DNA from: Eonycteris spelaea
Taxonomy: Eukaryota > Chordata > Mammalia > Chiroptera > Pteropodidae
Length of the DNA stretch: 64,000 nt
Assembly: GCA_003508835.1 (NCBI GenBank)
Contig: PUFA01000003.1
Location: 18,168,501 to 18,232,500, forward strand
Direction: 5' to 3'
A program made the translations under genes and the position numbers. Under the pieces are notes generated by a model, which was not told the DNA's origin, did no database searches, and saw nothing but the letters and a program-made list of their open reading frames with translations. How positions within the stretch are numbered: the stretch's first letter is position 1; the number at the start of each line of letters is the position of its first letter. Below, piece by piece: positions 10,985 to 22,600 of the stretch.

Positions 10985-13900
10985 TGTGGTTAAAAAAAAA
11001 ACAGATTTACTGAAATATAATTCACCTACCATATAAAGTATATAATTCAATGGTTTAAAGTATGTTCACAGAGTTGTGTGACCATCGCCATGCTCAATTT
11101 CAGAACATTTTTATTACCCCCAAAAGAAATCCTGCCCATTAGCAATCACTTTCCACCCCCTCAGACCCTCCAGCACCAAACAACCATTAGTTTTCTTTCT
11201 GTTTCTATATAATTACCTATCCTGGACGTTTCATATAAATGGAATCATGATATGTGGTCTTTTATGACTAGAGTTTCTTTCACTTAGCATAATAATTTCA
11301 AGGTTCACCCACACAGCATGTATCAATATTTCTTTCCTTAATATTGACAAGTAGCATTACATATTATGGACATACCACATATTATAGTTATCTATTCTCA
11401 GTCAATGGACATTTGGGTTATTTCTACTTTTCAGCTATTATAAATAATGCTGTTATGAACATTCATGTTCTTTTATGTGACTGTTTTCATTACCTGGCTA
11501 CACCTAATAGTGGAATCACTGGGTGACACAGTAACTCTTAATGTTTAACATTTTGAGGAACCGTTACTATTTTTCAAAACTGCTATTCTGCTTTACATTC
11601 CCACCAACAATGTGTGATGGTTACAATTTCTCCACAACCTCACCAACACTTATTATGATGATGTTTTTATTAGTCATCCTAGTTGGTGTGAAGTTTATCT
11701 CATCACAGTTTTGACTTGCATTTCTCTAATGATTAATGATGCTGACCTTTGAATCCTTTGCAAAATTTTTAATTGGGTTATTTATCTTTTATTATTGAGT
11801 TGTAATAATTCTCTATATACTCTGAATAGAAGTCCCTTTTCATATATATGATTTGCAAATATTTTCTCCCATTGTGTGGTTGTCATCTTGGTTCTGGATG
11901 GTGTCTTTTAAAGACACAAAAATTTCTAATTTTGATAATGTCCAGTTTATGTATTTTTTCTTTGACACTTGTGCTTTTGGTGTTATATCTAAAAAGGCTT
12001 TGTCTAATCCAAAGTCACAAAGCTTTATGCCTATATTTTCTTCTGAGAGGTGTACAGCTTTAGATCTTACAGCTTATAAGTCTACGGTTTTGAGTAATAT
12101 TTATGTTTGATATGGGGAGAGGTTCAACTTCTTCTATTTCCTATGGATAGATATGTAGTTGTTCCAGTGCCAGTTGTTGAAAAGACTATTCTTTATCCAC
12201 TGAATTATTTTGGCTCCCTTGTCAAAAATCAATTGACCATAAATATAAGAGTTTATTTCTGGACTCTCAAGTATGTTCCATTGTTCTACATGTCTATTCT
12301 TATGCCAATACCACACTGTTTTGATTACTGTAGCCTTGTAGTAACTTTGAAATCTCAAAGCATGAGTCCTCCAACTTTGTTCTCCTTCAAGATTTTTTTT
12401 GGCTATTCTGGGTCCCTAGCATTTCCTTTAGGATCAACTTGTCAGTTTACACACACACATAAAAACCAACTAGGGTTTTGATAGACAGTGCATTAAATGT
12501 GTAAATCAATATTGTTCAGTATTATCTTAAAACATTAATTCTTCTGATCCATGGACATGGAGGTCTTCATGTTCTTTATCTTTAAAAATCTTTATTCTTT
12601 AATTCAACAATGTCTCGTTTTCATGAGACTCACACTTCTTTTGTTAAATTTATTCCTACTTTATTCTTTTTGATAATATTGTAAATGTAGTAGTTTGTTT
12701 TCATTTTGATTGTTCATGTGTAGAAAAACAGTAACAGATTTTTGTTACTGATCTTGCAACATTACTGAACTTATTAGTTTTAATAATTTTAGTGACTTTT
12801 TAGGATTTTCTACATAAAGATTATGTCACCTGCAAACGAATAGTTTTCATCTAACTGCCCTGCCTAGAATCTCCACTGCAATGTTCTAAGGAGCAAGAGA
12901 GGACATCATTCTCATTCCTAATTGGGGAAAATACTCAGTCTTTCATCATTAAGTATAACCTTAACTGGGGATTTCCCTAGACGTTTTTATCAGATTGAAG
13001 AAGCTCCCATCTATTCCTAGTTTGTTGAATATTTTTATCATGAAAGAGTGTTAGATTTTGTTGAATTTTTTTTCTGTATCTACTGTAATGACTGTGTGAT
13101 TTTTGTTTATTTTACTAATATGATTTTTTACATTAATTGATTTTCCAGTGTTAAGTCAACACTGCATCCCCAGGAGTACACCCACTTGGTTTAGTTTGCT
13201 GGTATTTTGTTAAGAATTTGTGTCTATATTCATAAGAGATATTGGTCTATAGTTTCTTTTCTCATAACGTCTCTGTCTGGTTTTCATATCAGGTTATACT
13301 GGTCTCATGGCATGAGCTGGGATGTTCTTTCTCCTAATTTTTGAAAGTTCATAAAGAATTGGTATTAAAAGCAAGCATTTACATGTTTGGTAGAAGCCTC
13401 AGTTTTTCTTTGTTGGAAGTTTTAAAATTACTAACTTAATTTCTTTACATGTTATAGGTCTAATCAGATGTCCTATTTCTTAAGTCAGTGCAATAAACTG
13501 TTATCTTTCCAGGAATCTATCCATTTCATCTAAGTCACACAGTTGGCACATAGTTGTTCACAGTATTCCCTTATAATTCTCTTAATTTCTCTGTGATCAG
13601 TAGGGATGTCTCTCCTGTTTCATTCCTAATTTTAGTAATTTAAGTCTTTTTCCTTGTTTCTTGACATGGGTAAAGGTTTGTCAATTTTGATCCTTTTGAG
13701 GAACCCTGCTTTCTGTTTTGTTGTTTTTCTCCATTGTTTTCTTACTGTGTATTCCACTAATTTTTACTGTAATCTTTATACTTTCCTTCCTTTTGCTTTT
13801 TTGGGGGGAGGGAGAGGGAAAGGTTGTGGCTTGAATGCCAGAAATTCTCATGTTCTTAATGCGAATTAACAGGTTTTCTTGAAAAACTTTCTCCATTTGC

Positions 13901-13990
13901 TGTATGTTCTTATGACAATTCCCAGAGACTTAAATGTTTTTAAAATTATTTTCATCAGTATAGTTAGTTGATTCACTGGAACGTAGATCC
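10985..13990 (-). mobile_element. LINE-1, about 3 kb, ORF2 and 3' UTR, antisense
   Basis: Read on the minus strand, the 3' UTR lies near 10,990-11,330. The late ORF2 region follows at higher coordinates: CATATAAATGGAATCATGAT at 11,232 and CAAAAATCAATTGACCATAA at 12,224 are the antisense of well-known ORF2 and 3' segments. ORF2-derived sequence continues to about 13,990. Many stops and indels make it inactive. It lacks ORF1 and the 5' UTR, so it is 5'-truncated. It looks like an old mammalian L1M-type element. Confidence 0.85.
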
Positions 13991-14234
13991 ATATAGATCC
14001 CCATGCCACCATTCTAGAAGCACTCCTCATTAAGAGTAGTTTTTCCTAGGGCAGCCTGTTAAGTCCAGCTGTCACTAAAATGAGATCTTCCCTGGCCCTT
14101 TAATTATCATGCACCTATGCTTACTGTAGCTCTTCAAACAAGTCACTTCACTCCAATCAGCCTCAGAGTCCTCTCCTGTAATATGAGTCTAATAACCCCT
14201 AAATCACTAAATTGTTGTGTGGCTTAAATAATAT

Positions 14235-14400
14235 AACCTGACACAGCAGCATTATTCACAATAGCTAAAAGGTAGACGCTCCCTCCAAAAAAAGAAAAAG
14301 GAATATATGAATCAAATATGTGTATCAAACCATAACTTTGTATGTCTTAAACTTATACAATATGTTGATTATATAGCAATAAAGCTGGAAAAAATGTTTT
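14235..14400 (+). mobile_element. LINE-1 3' fragment in opposite orientation
   Basis: The sequence CAGCATTATTCACAATAGCT at 14,246 is the sense strand of the late L1 region. A short tail with CAATAAAGC near 14,378 follows. It sits between two antisense L1 pieces, so it is probably a nested insertion. Boundaries are approximate. Confidence 0.55.
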
Positions 14401-14459
14401 TTTCACATTTTTAGCTTGATTTTTGCCTCTTGGTCCACAAAGCCTAAAACATTATAATA

Positions 14460-14760
14460 TGGTCCTTTAAGAAAATGTTTTCTTTTAGCTTTGTTTTATC
14501 TTTCCCAGTTAGATGTATAATGCTCTTGCAATTAACTTTTGTGTTTAGTGTGAGGAAGAGGGTCAAGATTCATTTATTTCTTTCTGGACTATCCCATTAA
14601 CCCAGAATCATTTACTAAAGTGTCATCCTTTCTACCCTGCTGTCACCTTTATCATAAATTAGGTGTCCATATAAATATACATCTGTGTTTGGATTCTCCT
14701 CTCTGTTCCACTGTTCTATATGTCCAATGATCTTTTAGTAAATTTCTTTCAGCCTGACAA
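14460..14760 (-). mobile_element. LINE-1 ORF2 fragment, antisense
   Basis: The segment around 14,540-14,735, with CTGTTCCACTGTTCTATATG at 14,702, is antisense L1 ORF2. It resembles the part of ORF2 seen near 12,200-12,300 in the larger copy. It may be a second insertion rather than a continuation of that copy. Confidence 0.6.
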
Positions 14761-14829
14761 CCCAGAATCAGCTCCTGTTGCTTGCAGTCAAAAACCCTAA
14801 CAGGAATGAACAATTTCAGAATTAATCTT

Positions 14830-15390
14830 GACCCTCTTCTGTGAGGTAGCCTTCATCCCAATGATTTCAAATTACTAGCCAATACTGAGAATTCCCACAT
14901 GTAAGTCTTTCCCAGATCTCTCTTCTAGTACAAGACCTGTATATGCAACTGCCTACATGACAGCTCTACTTGGAAGTCTTAAAGGTACCGTAAAATAGGC
15001 TATTCCTATTCCTAATTCAGGATTCAGCTTGCAGTGTTATTTCTTTAGGAACTGACACTGTCCTGATTCAACCAGGTTCCATTCTTACAGATCTTACTCA
15101 GTTCTCTTCTGTCAAAGCCTTTATGCCAGGCTCCATGAACTATCTGCATAATTATTTTTAAAAAATCTGTTCTACTGCAAGATATGAGACACAGATTGCT
15201 ACAACTTTTGCTCCTAGCTCATAGGGATTATTCATTTGTTTAAAGTAATAAAGAAAAACTTCTTGCCACCAAATCTAGGAATCTCCTGCTTCCCCAGCTA
15301 ATCTCTCCTCCTTTTCCAATGAAGAAAGTATCCAACCTCCTACTTAAAGCCATACCCTCCATCTGTGCCTTAGAACCTATCCCTTTGTAC
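14830..15390 (+). mobile_element. LINE-2-like remnant (weak)
   Basis: Pyrimidine-rich sequence with phrasing typical of degraded L2 ORF2, for example CCCAGATCTCTCTTCTAGTA at 14,911. The match is from recall and weak. Confidence 0.4.
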
Positions 15391-15489
15391 CTCTCAGAAT
15401 CCTCAGGCTACCAATTACTTTACTTCTCTCTCATATCTTTTCTCTCTCACTACTAGATTTTTTCCATTAGCAATTCCTTTTTTAACCTT

Positions 15490-15910
15490 TAATTATGAAA
15501 GTTTTTAAACATACCTAATCATTCAGATTTAATAATTGTTATACATGCTTCATCTGTTTTTCTGTTTGAATACTTTAAGTTACTGGTAATATATTTCCCT
15601 ACATAACTATAATAGTATAATTTATTAACAAAATTTACAGTGATTCTTTAATATCATCCAGTATCCATCTAATCCATATTCAAATTTCACCACATGTTCC
15701 CCATGTCTTTTACAATCAATACGTTTGAACCAGGATTCACTCGAAGTGCACGCATTGCATATGTATCTCCCTCACATCTCCCTCTCGCCCACTTTTGTTA
15801 TTCTTACATTGTGCATATTTGCCGCAGTGGTCACTCTCTCCTCATTTTTCCAGGGCACGGACTTGCTGAAGAGACCTGCCCATTCTCACTGTCATTGCTG
15901 AGACATGCTC
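15490..15910. mobile_element. Old L1 3'-UTR-like repeat
   Basis: The order of phrases, including CATATTCAAATTTCACCACA at 15,676 and TTTGAACCAGGATTCACTCG at 15,723, matches a common ancient mammalian L1 3' UTR. I do not assign a subfamily or orientation. Confidence 0.5.
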
Positions 15911-15954
15911 AGGCTTCTCCTATCTAAGAACACACCACCACCAAACACATCCTG

Positions 15955-16720
15955 GCGTCCTCTTCCAGCTGCCTGTTTTTCATTTCCTCCAATTTAGTGA
16001 TAACTTTGGGCAATCTTGCTGTCTCCATTTCATCACTCTCCACTTACTTCCACAACCCATTCCGATCTGGATTTTACCCACTTCTGTTAATGTTCTTGTA
16101 AAATCACTGATGGCCTCTACTACCCTGAATTCTTAAGACACTGTTTAGTCCTTATTTTTCTTGGCTTCCCAAAACATTCCACTGTTGTACTATCTCTTCT
16201 CAAACACTCCTTGGCTTCTGTGAATCTCCACTATTTAGATTTTCCCATCTCTTTGTTTTGCTCACTCATCAATTTCTCTTGTCAGCTCTTCCATCTCTAC
16301 CTAAACATTAAATACTGGAAGAGATTCTAGGGCTGTCCTGGTCACCAATTCTCTATGTACTCTTCTTTCCCTGAGCAATTTCATCTCTTCAATGGTTTCA
16401 TTTATCATCTGTGGTTGACAAACTCAAAGTTCAATCCCTACCCTGGCTCTTGCTTTGTTCTATGGATTTAAGTCCAACTGACTATTTCACATCTCTATTT
16501 GCATATCTCAGATACAATCACAAACTCAGCATGCCAAAACTTATTTCATTATCTCTTCATCTTCTTATCCACCCAATCCACTCCCCCAATTTTCCTCCAG
16601 TACTAACTCGTAAAGGTACTACCCTTCACTCTGTTGCTTAAGCCGGAAAACCAAAAGAGGTCTTTGTCTTTTCCTTCCTTTCATATTCCCAATGTCCAAA
16701 CCGTAAACATTTGTCTTTTC
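15955..16720 (+). mobile_element. LINE-2 ORF2-derived fragment
   Basis: Pyrimidine-rich text in the order seen in L2 ORF2: a CACTGATGGCCTCTACTACC block at 16,105, CTTGGCTTCTGTGAATCTCC at 16,210 and later AAGCCGGAAAACC at 16,641. All frames are disrupted. Confidence 0.55.
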
Positions 16721-16744
16721 TAACTTCAAAAACCTTCTGATTTT

Positions 16745-17222
16745 TAACAGTTTTGGAGGGCTTTGGTAACAAAGCAGGACAAACTGGGTGGCTTAACAAA
16801 ATGGCAATTTTCTCACAATTCTGGAGCCCAGAAGTCTTAGATCAAAATGCTGGCAGAATTGTTTCCTTCTGGGGGCTCTGAGTGATAATCGCATCCATGC
16901 CTGTCTCCCAGCTTCTCATAGTTACTGCCAATGCCTGGTATTGGTTGGCTCGTAGCTGCATCACTCCAGCCTCTGTCTCTGTTGTCACATGGCCTTCTTC
17001 CCCATCTGTGAGTCTGTAGGCCTCTATATCTCTCTTCTTCTATGGACACCTCATTAAATCTAGGGCCCGTCCTAATCCAGGGTGACCTCATTTTAACTTG
17101 ACTATTCCTGCAGAGACCCTATTTCCAAATAAGGTCACATACACAAGTACCAAGGGTTAGGAGTTCAATATATCTTTTTTTTTTTGAGGGGGGAAGGGTA
17201 GCAAAATTCAACCCATGACATG
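16745..17222. repeat. Old interspersed repeat, family not named
   Basis: This contains the familiar mammalian repeat phrases GACAAACTGGGTGGCTTAAC at 16,779 and TTTTCTCACAATTCTGGAGC at 16,809. A CCTATTTCCAAATAAGGTCACA-type block near 17,119 follows, and the repeat ends near CAACCCATGACA at 17,210. I recognise the repeat but cannot name its family with confidence. Confidence 0.6.
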
Positions 17223-17264
17223 ACCCATTGTACTTTTCTATATGTATAGTGATGAAGAGATAGA

Positions 17265-17465
17265 CTGAGTCAGACTAAGTTTGAATCCTAGGTCTGCCAC
17301 TTTCTAGCTGTGTGATTTTAGAAGTTACCTACTCCCTTTACACAAGTTTCTCATCTGTATAGTGGGGTTGAAAACATCATCTATCTCACAGGTTTATCAG
17401 TGTTCTACATGTTAATATATGTAAAGCACTTGATAGAAACCCTGGCATACAGTGTTAAGTACTAG
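17265..17465 (+). repeat. MIR SINE
   Basis: A nearly full MIR: TAGGTCTGCCACTTTCTAGC (17,290), GTGTGATTTTAG, CTCATCTGTATAGTGGGG (17,351) and a tail with TAAAGCACTTGATAGAAACC (17,423). Confidence 0.8.
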
Positions 17466-17489
17466 TTATTATTGTTGTTGTTTTATGCC

Positions 17490-18170
17490 CACGCAACTGA
17501 TAGCACACCCAGCATCTCTACTGGCCCTATTCGGGATGGTGCTTCCCATATCCAGTCTTCTACCTTTTCTATCTGTACTCCATACTGCAAATGACACAAA
17601 TCTGGTCATGTCATCATCCTGCGTGAGCCTTATTGTCACCTGCCATTTTCATACCAACTCTTACTCCTTACTCTCCCAGTTTCTTCCGTCCTCTCACCTT
17701 CACCTACTTAATGTTTACTCACTTATCCGATTTTGGGTTAGGCACACTTCCTCCAAGAAACGTTCACAGACTCACAGGGTAGTATCTCCCTGGGCTTCTC
17801 TTCCATAAGATTCTGCATCCTTAAGGTTACTTGTTCAATTTCATTCAGGTTAACTTCCACAAGGAGGGCAGGGTAACTCCTGTAACCCCCAGATGTTTCG
17901 TGGGCCTGGGACATGTTTGTGCTCAATAAATCTCTTCTGAAGGAATATATGAACCAAACTTATTTACGGGTTTGAGTTTCAGTGATTCAGAGATATATTT
18001 GGTATGTGACAAATGATGCACGTCATGCAGTGTCCTGCCTCTATTTTGCCTCATACAGCAAGATGTGGCCTGCCCAGGATGTCATGGAGGTCCTGGTTAG
18101 CAGAAATCGTTTGTTCATTTTTGTACTCTTAGACCCTAGCACAGTTCCTGGCGCATGGTAGGCATACAAA
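17490..18170 (+). mobile_element. LINE-2 3' fragments
   Basis: Pyrimidine-rich L2 ORF2 end at 17,490-17,830. Two L2-type termini follow, TGTGCTCAATAAATCTCTTC at 17,917 and ACAGTTCCTGGCGCATGGTA at 18,143, suggesting two overlapping or adjacent copies. Confidence 0.6.
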
Positions 18171-18419
18171 AATCTGGGCTAGATAAATTTTCCTTGGAGC
18201 ATGGGTGACTGGATGTCGTGATCATACCAACACTCCCTTTCCTTTTAGTCCCAAAGCCTGGGAACCCCTATGGCCTTCTATGAGTTCATTCCCCTAATTA
18301 CCTATGCTCCAGATGAGCCACACTCCTTCCTCTTTAACTGAAAACTTAGACCTAGGTTTTTGACCATTAAACGTGGTCACAGGAAAGTGCATTCATTACG
18401 TTACTAACCCAAACTAACC

Positions 18420-18990
18420 GCAGGCAGGGGCGTCGCTGGCACGCCTCCATACCGCCCCCATTCCCACTCCCAAGGCCCTGCACACAGTGAGCATCTGTTA
18501 ATCCTTACTCCGCTGCTGGTGAGAAGAAAGTGGCTCGGCTTCTCCCAGCAACGAAAGGCCCCAAAAGCCAAGTTCTTGGCGGCTCGTCTGTCCCGGCCCA
18601 GGTTGTCCCCTCACGCGGCCCGGCTCGGGTCCACGCCCCAGGGGCTGTGCCGCCATCTCTGCCCGGCCCCACGGCCCCACTCACTGTTCTTGAGGAAGCG
18701 CTCCTCGTGCAGCACGGCGATGGCATTGACGCAAAGCAGGGCCGCCTGCAGCAGCGAGTACAGCGTAAAGGCCATGGTCGCCGGGAACCGACCGGACGCC
18801 CAACCGATTCTTCGGCAGCCGCCGCGGGAGACGTGGCGCCGCCACAGCCGGCGCTCTCCTACGGGAGCCGGTGAGGCCCAAAAACGATTTCCGAGAAGCT
18901 CCGCCCCATCTGGCTAAGACCCGCCTCCCTGCCCACTTCAGCAGGGCGTGTCTGCTTAGCTCGTCCGGGCGTGTGCTGTCCAATGCTGGA
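18420..18990 (-). promoter_or_regulatory. IER3IP1: CpG-island promoter of IER3IP1
   Basis: A CpG-dense block covering exon 1 and its upstream flank, without a TATA box. An Sp1-type GC box (GCTCCGCCCC on the plus strand) lies at 18,898-18,907. A UPRE-like AGACGTGG lies at 18,829-18,836. The initiator ATG is in a strong Kozak context, CGACCATGG on the minus strand. Transcription probably starts between about 18,800 and 18,880. Confidence 0.8.
18685..18775 (-). CDS. IER3IP1: IER3IP1 coding exon 1 (start and first membrane segment)
   Basis: The ATG at 18,773-18,775 is followed by MAFTLYSLLQAALLCVNAIA and then VLHEERFLKN, which is the known IER3IP1 N-terminus. The exon ends CTCAAGAACA followed by the donor GTGAGT. 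Residues about 3-21 form the first hydrophobic segment. The start is the first in-frame ATG in good context inside the CpG island. The exon leaves one base to begin the isoleucine codon of exon 2. Confidence 0.97.
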
Positions 18991-19369
18991 GTCACACGCT
19001 TGAAATGTGTCTGGTCCGGAAAGAGGTGCTGTAAGTGTAAATACACCGGATTGAAAGACTTGGGACGAAAACAAGAACGTAAAGGCTCCCAATAATTTAA
19101 AAATGTTGATTACATGTTGAAATAGTTTGAATATATTAGGTAAATAAATTAAAGTACCATGAATTTTTACTGTTTCTACTTTTTTAAAAAATGGAGCTAT
19201 GAGGACATTGATAATGTAAGGCTTGCATTATATTTCTATTGGACAGTGCTGTACTAGGTGCTCCCAAGAACTGTATGAGATATTAACATTCCTATTTTAC
19301 ATATGAAGAAACAGAGGCTTTGTCAAATAATTTTTAAAAATAAAATAAAATAATGTATCTTAAAATTAC

Positions 19370-20160
19370 TCGGTGAAACATCTTCTCCTTGACCAAACTC
19401 TAATCAGGCTCCTATGAGAACTCTTCATGACTAAGGCTCACCCTTGACCCATAAAAACTGTAGGTACTCAACACAAATGATTTAATCCACACCTCTATTC
19501 CCACATTAAAAGATTTAAATATTAACATAGTTTCTAACAGCTCAAGGCCACATCCCTAAAATGACCCCATAAGGAGCCTGCCTGTGAAAGCTTAAGGCTT
19601 ACCAAAAGAATTTACTTTGTTCCGACCAAAACCTGAAGATGGGCCCTGACCTCCCTTTCTTAAAACATTTACTAAAAAGGGCTTACAATCATGAATTCTT
19701 CCTTTGTCCTTTTGAGATGCATATGTACCTTCAACAATTCAGAAGTGTCTTTCTTAAGGACCTGAAGGCCATTACTTTGAAATGTAGTCATCAGGGAGGA
19801 TAGGCCTCTGTCTCCCAGTCTCTCAGTAGGAGGGCAGAATCCTAACTTTGCTAATTGCCAGCTAAGAGACACTGCTGGCCTAATTAACATTTACACGGAT
19901 CACAATTTGTATTTTTCACTTCCCTGATTCTACTGAGCTCCATGCTCACCTCCTTTTCTACTCCCTCAGTCTCCCTTTGAAATGCCCAGTCACCTCTGTA
20001 CAAATCAAAGTTGAGTTCAGTTCACCCTTAACCCTCTTCCCTGTTGCAAAAGTATATTACTGATTTAAATCTGTCTTTACCACTCCAATTTGTGTACAGC
20101 TTTGTGTATTTTTGATGGCAGCAATAAGAGGCTGCATCTGATCATGTTAAATTTTAGATC
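19370..20160. repeat. Possible degenerate LTR
   Basis: A moderately GC, C-rich stretch ending in AAATCTGTCTTTACCACTCC near 20,067 has the look of the U3-R end of an old retroviral LTR. No internal viral gene is visible and flanking target duplications were not found. This is a weak impression. Confidence 0.25.
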
Positions 20161-21828
20161 TTGTTTGAGGGCAATACAGTATGCAAAGTAATCACCTCCT
20201 ACAGTTCTCAGGGTCCCCTAAATAAAAAAGGGGACAGCAGCACGTTAGACTCAAAAAGCATTTTAGAAGCCCATAAGTTGCGGCTACTAGAAGAGACACT
20301 AGCCCCCTGCCCAAAGAAAAAAAGAATGATTAAACTCCAAAGAAGAAATTAAGCTTAAATAGGCCACTAGTGCCTATAGAGAAGAAGAGATATATCGTTT
20401 CCTATGGGTGTACATAAACCCTATCTCCAAAATCAGCCCTAAGTGCAAATCAGGTAGGGAGAGACACAGTAAAGGGAATGAACAAAATAACAGGATACCA
20501 ACAAATCTTTCCATTTTTCAAGGCCCACAAAATACTAGACACTGGTGGAAGGTTGTTCCTATAAGTGGACAATGAGCACTACTGGATTTCTACACTGGAC
20601 TAGGTGGGGGCGAGGGACACCTAAAGGACCCTATTTGAAAGCTGTTCTTGATCAGCAAATCACAGTTTCTACTAGAGTGTTTACTGAGAGGAGAAGGGGG
20701 AAGGATGACTGGATATCATAGAGATGAATGGAGTAGACAGGAAGTAAAGCCTGCCACAGTTACTCCTATGTGTTACTCGCCATTGGGTTACAACTTACTT
20801 GACCCAATTTTTTTATTGCCAAAAGAATAAGATTAACCTCTCTAGGCCTCTGTTACTGCACCTATAAAATTAGGTGATTATGATCTCTAAGGCTCCTTCA
20901 GCCCCAGAAATCTCTAGATCTAGCAAAAGCAGCTTAAAATATAAGATAGTGTAGAAGTACTAGTACCATGTTATCTGATTCATTATTTTTCAAAAACCAG
21001 ACTTGCATCCTAGACTGATAACAGCATATTAAATTCTTAAAAAGAATTATTCTTCTGATTTTCATACTTCCAAAGATATTCAAAAGCCTGGAAATTTATG
21101 TATATATAAAATAGTTTTCTTGGTATTTAAAAAAAAAAATCTGCCTCCAAATGAAGAAGAGAGTGAAATGCATATTCTGCATCTAAGCAGCTTGGAAAAA
21201 AAATGACTTACTATGGCCTATTTAAAATTAGAACTTGCTATTTGGTGCTGAGCTTCTGATGTCTATATGATACATTCATGTTTGATATCCTATCAGACAC
21301 ACTATTGCTGAAGATTAAACTTTCCTCAATTTCAAACAGACATCTCCTTATCATTTACTTCATTATGTTTTCTTTTGCTCTTTTCTCTTCAGACTGTTAG
21401 ATGGCACACTTTGGCATTTTGGAGCACCTTGCCACAGACTTCCTTTGTAACTAGTAATACAGAGTTAATGTTTTCATTTCTTGGACCAAAGAATGGGTGC
21501 CTTCAATAAAGTTCCATTAGGCAAGGGGGAATGATGGTTAAGATTGTGTCTAGGATAATCTGATTAGATCTGGAAGCCCTTTAAAGTTAAGATGCTCCAG
21601 GATGTACTCAGTCCTTGGACTTCTGAGATTGCATGTTGAATTCAAAGTTTTACCTTTCTCTGTAACAGTGCCTTTGCCTTATTATTTTCCTGATCCTTGA
21701 CTTTGAGTTCAGCTATATGACTTACTTCGGCCAATAGTATGAGAAAATGTTGCTGTGCCAGCTCTGAGCCTAGACCTCAAAAAGCCTATATGCTTCTGTT
21801 TTCTTTCTTGTGCCTCTGAAATTGCCAT

Positions 21829-21861
21829 GAAAACAAAAACAAAACAAAACAAAACAAAAAC
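21829..21861 (+). repeat. (AAAAC)n simple repeat
   Basis: Consecutive AAAAC units with slight length variation at the ends. Confidence 0.9.
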
Positions 21862-22084
21862 ATGCCTGGGTCAGTCCTCAGGTTCTAGGAGAAGGATGAG
21901 AACACTTGCTTGAAGCTGAAGCAAAGGATTCAAGCCCAGCAAATCCTCATCCAGCCACAGATCCATGAGAATAACTGATTGTCATTTTAAATCACTAAAT
22001 TTGGGGGTTGTTTGTTTCACAATATTTTTGAAGCAACATACCTCTACCTGCTGTCATTTCCGTAGTGATCTAATTGATTTTAAC

Positions 22085-22600
22085 GGATTAAAAACATTTA
22101 TTTACTCTGATGACTCCTAAATTTATATCTCTTACGCAGAATTCACCCATGAACTCTTGGCCGATATTTCCAACTGACTACCACTTTGTTGCCTAATAAA
22201 TATCTCTTACTTACCTTGCCCCAAACGGATTTTCTGATTTTCCCCTGAAACCTATTCCTGCTGCAGTCATCACATTTCAGTTAACGGCAACTCTATCCTT
22301 TTAGTGGTTCAAGGAAAAATCCTTGGATTGTGCTTGTCTCTATCTCTTTCTCTCACACTCTGTGTACAATCCATCAGCAAATTCTTTTGACTTTAACGTC
22401 AACATTTACCCAAACCTGACCACTTGTCACCTTTACCATCAAAGCCCCGGTTCAACCCACCATTGTCTCTTGCATAGATTAGTGCAGTAGCTCCTAATAG
22501 GTCTTTATGTTTCCACCTTTGTCTCTCTATAGGTTATTCTCCCCCAGAGTAGCCCAAGTACTTCTTTTAAAGCCAAGTAAGGAAAACAATTTATTTCTTA
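22085..22600 (+). mobile_element. LINE-2 fragment
   Basis: The L2-like order runs from CAACTGACTACCACTTTGTT (22,171), through TCACATTTCAGTTAACGG (22,269) and CTTGTCTCTATCTCTTTC (22,334), to AGTAGCTCCTAATAGG (22,486). Confidence 0.5.

Larger units (their letters stand above)
9937..18684 (-). other. IER3IP1 intron 1
   Basis: An intron of about 8.7 kb between a GTGAGT donor at 18,684 and a GCAG acceptor at 9,937. It is largely filled by an antisense L1 and L2 remnants, listed separately. No nested gene is supported. The human gene is, as I recall, longer overall, so this intron appears relatively compact. Confidence 0.85.
7757..18850 (-). other. IER3IP1: IER3IP1 transcription unit
   Basis: A complete three-exon gene on the minus strand. 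Coding exons are 18,685-18,775, 9,835-9,936 and 8,899-8,954. Lengths of 91, 102 and 56 bases sum to 249, exactly 82 codons plus stop, with intron phases 1 and 1. The product is immediate early response 3-interacting protein 1, a tiny ER membrane protein related to yeast Yos1 and needed for ER-to-Golgi traffic; loss in humans causes microcephaly, epilepsy and neonatal diabetes. The order is an N-terminal hydrophobic segment (residues about 3-21), a polar loop with a Gly-rich GGFGEEPG motif, and a C-terminal hydrophobic segment (about 65-81). Val21 and Leu78, the sites of two human disease substitutions as I recall them, are intact. Relative to the human protein from memory, the only likely change is a conservative Ile-to-Val at residue 73. 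Confidence 0.96.

Noticed and set aside
12107..12481. 124-codon open frame, plus strand
   Set aside because: It lies wholly in the antisense strand of an old LINE-1 ORF2 region; there is no independent coding signal.
18519..18917. 132- and 114-codon open frames on the plus strand over the IER3IP1 CpG island
   Set aside because: They are antisense to the real IER3IP1 exon 1. High GC lowers stop frequency, and the translations are Arg/Pro/Ser-rich without a domain.
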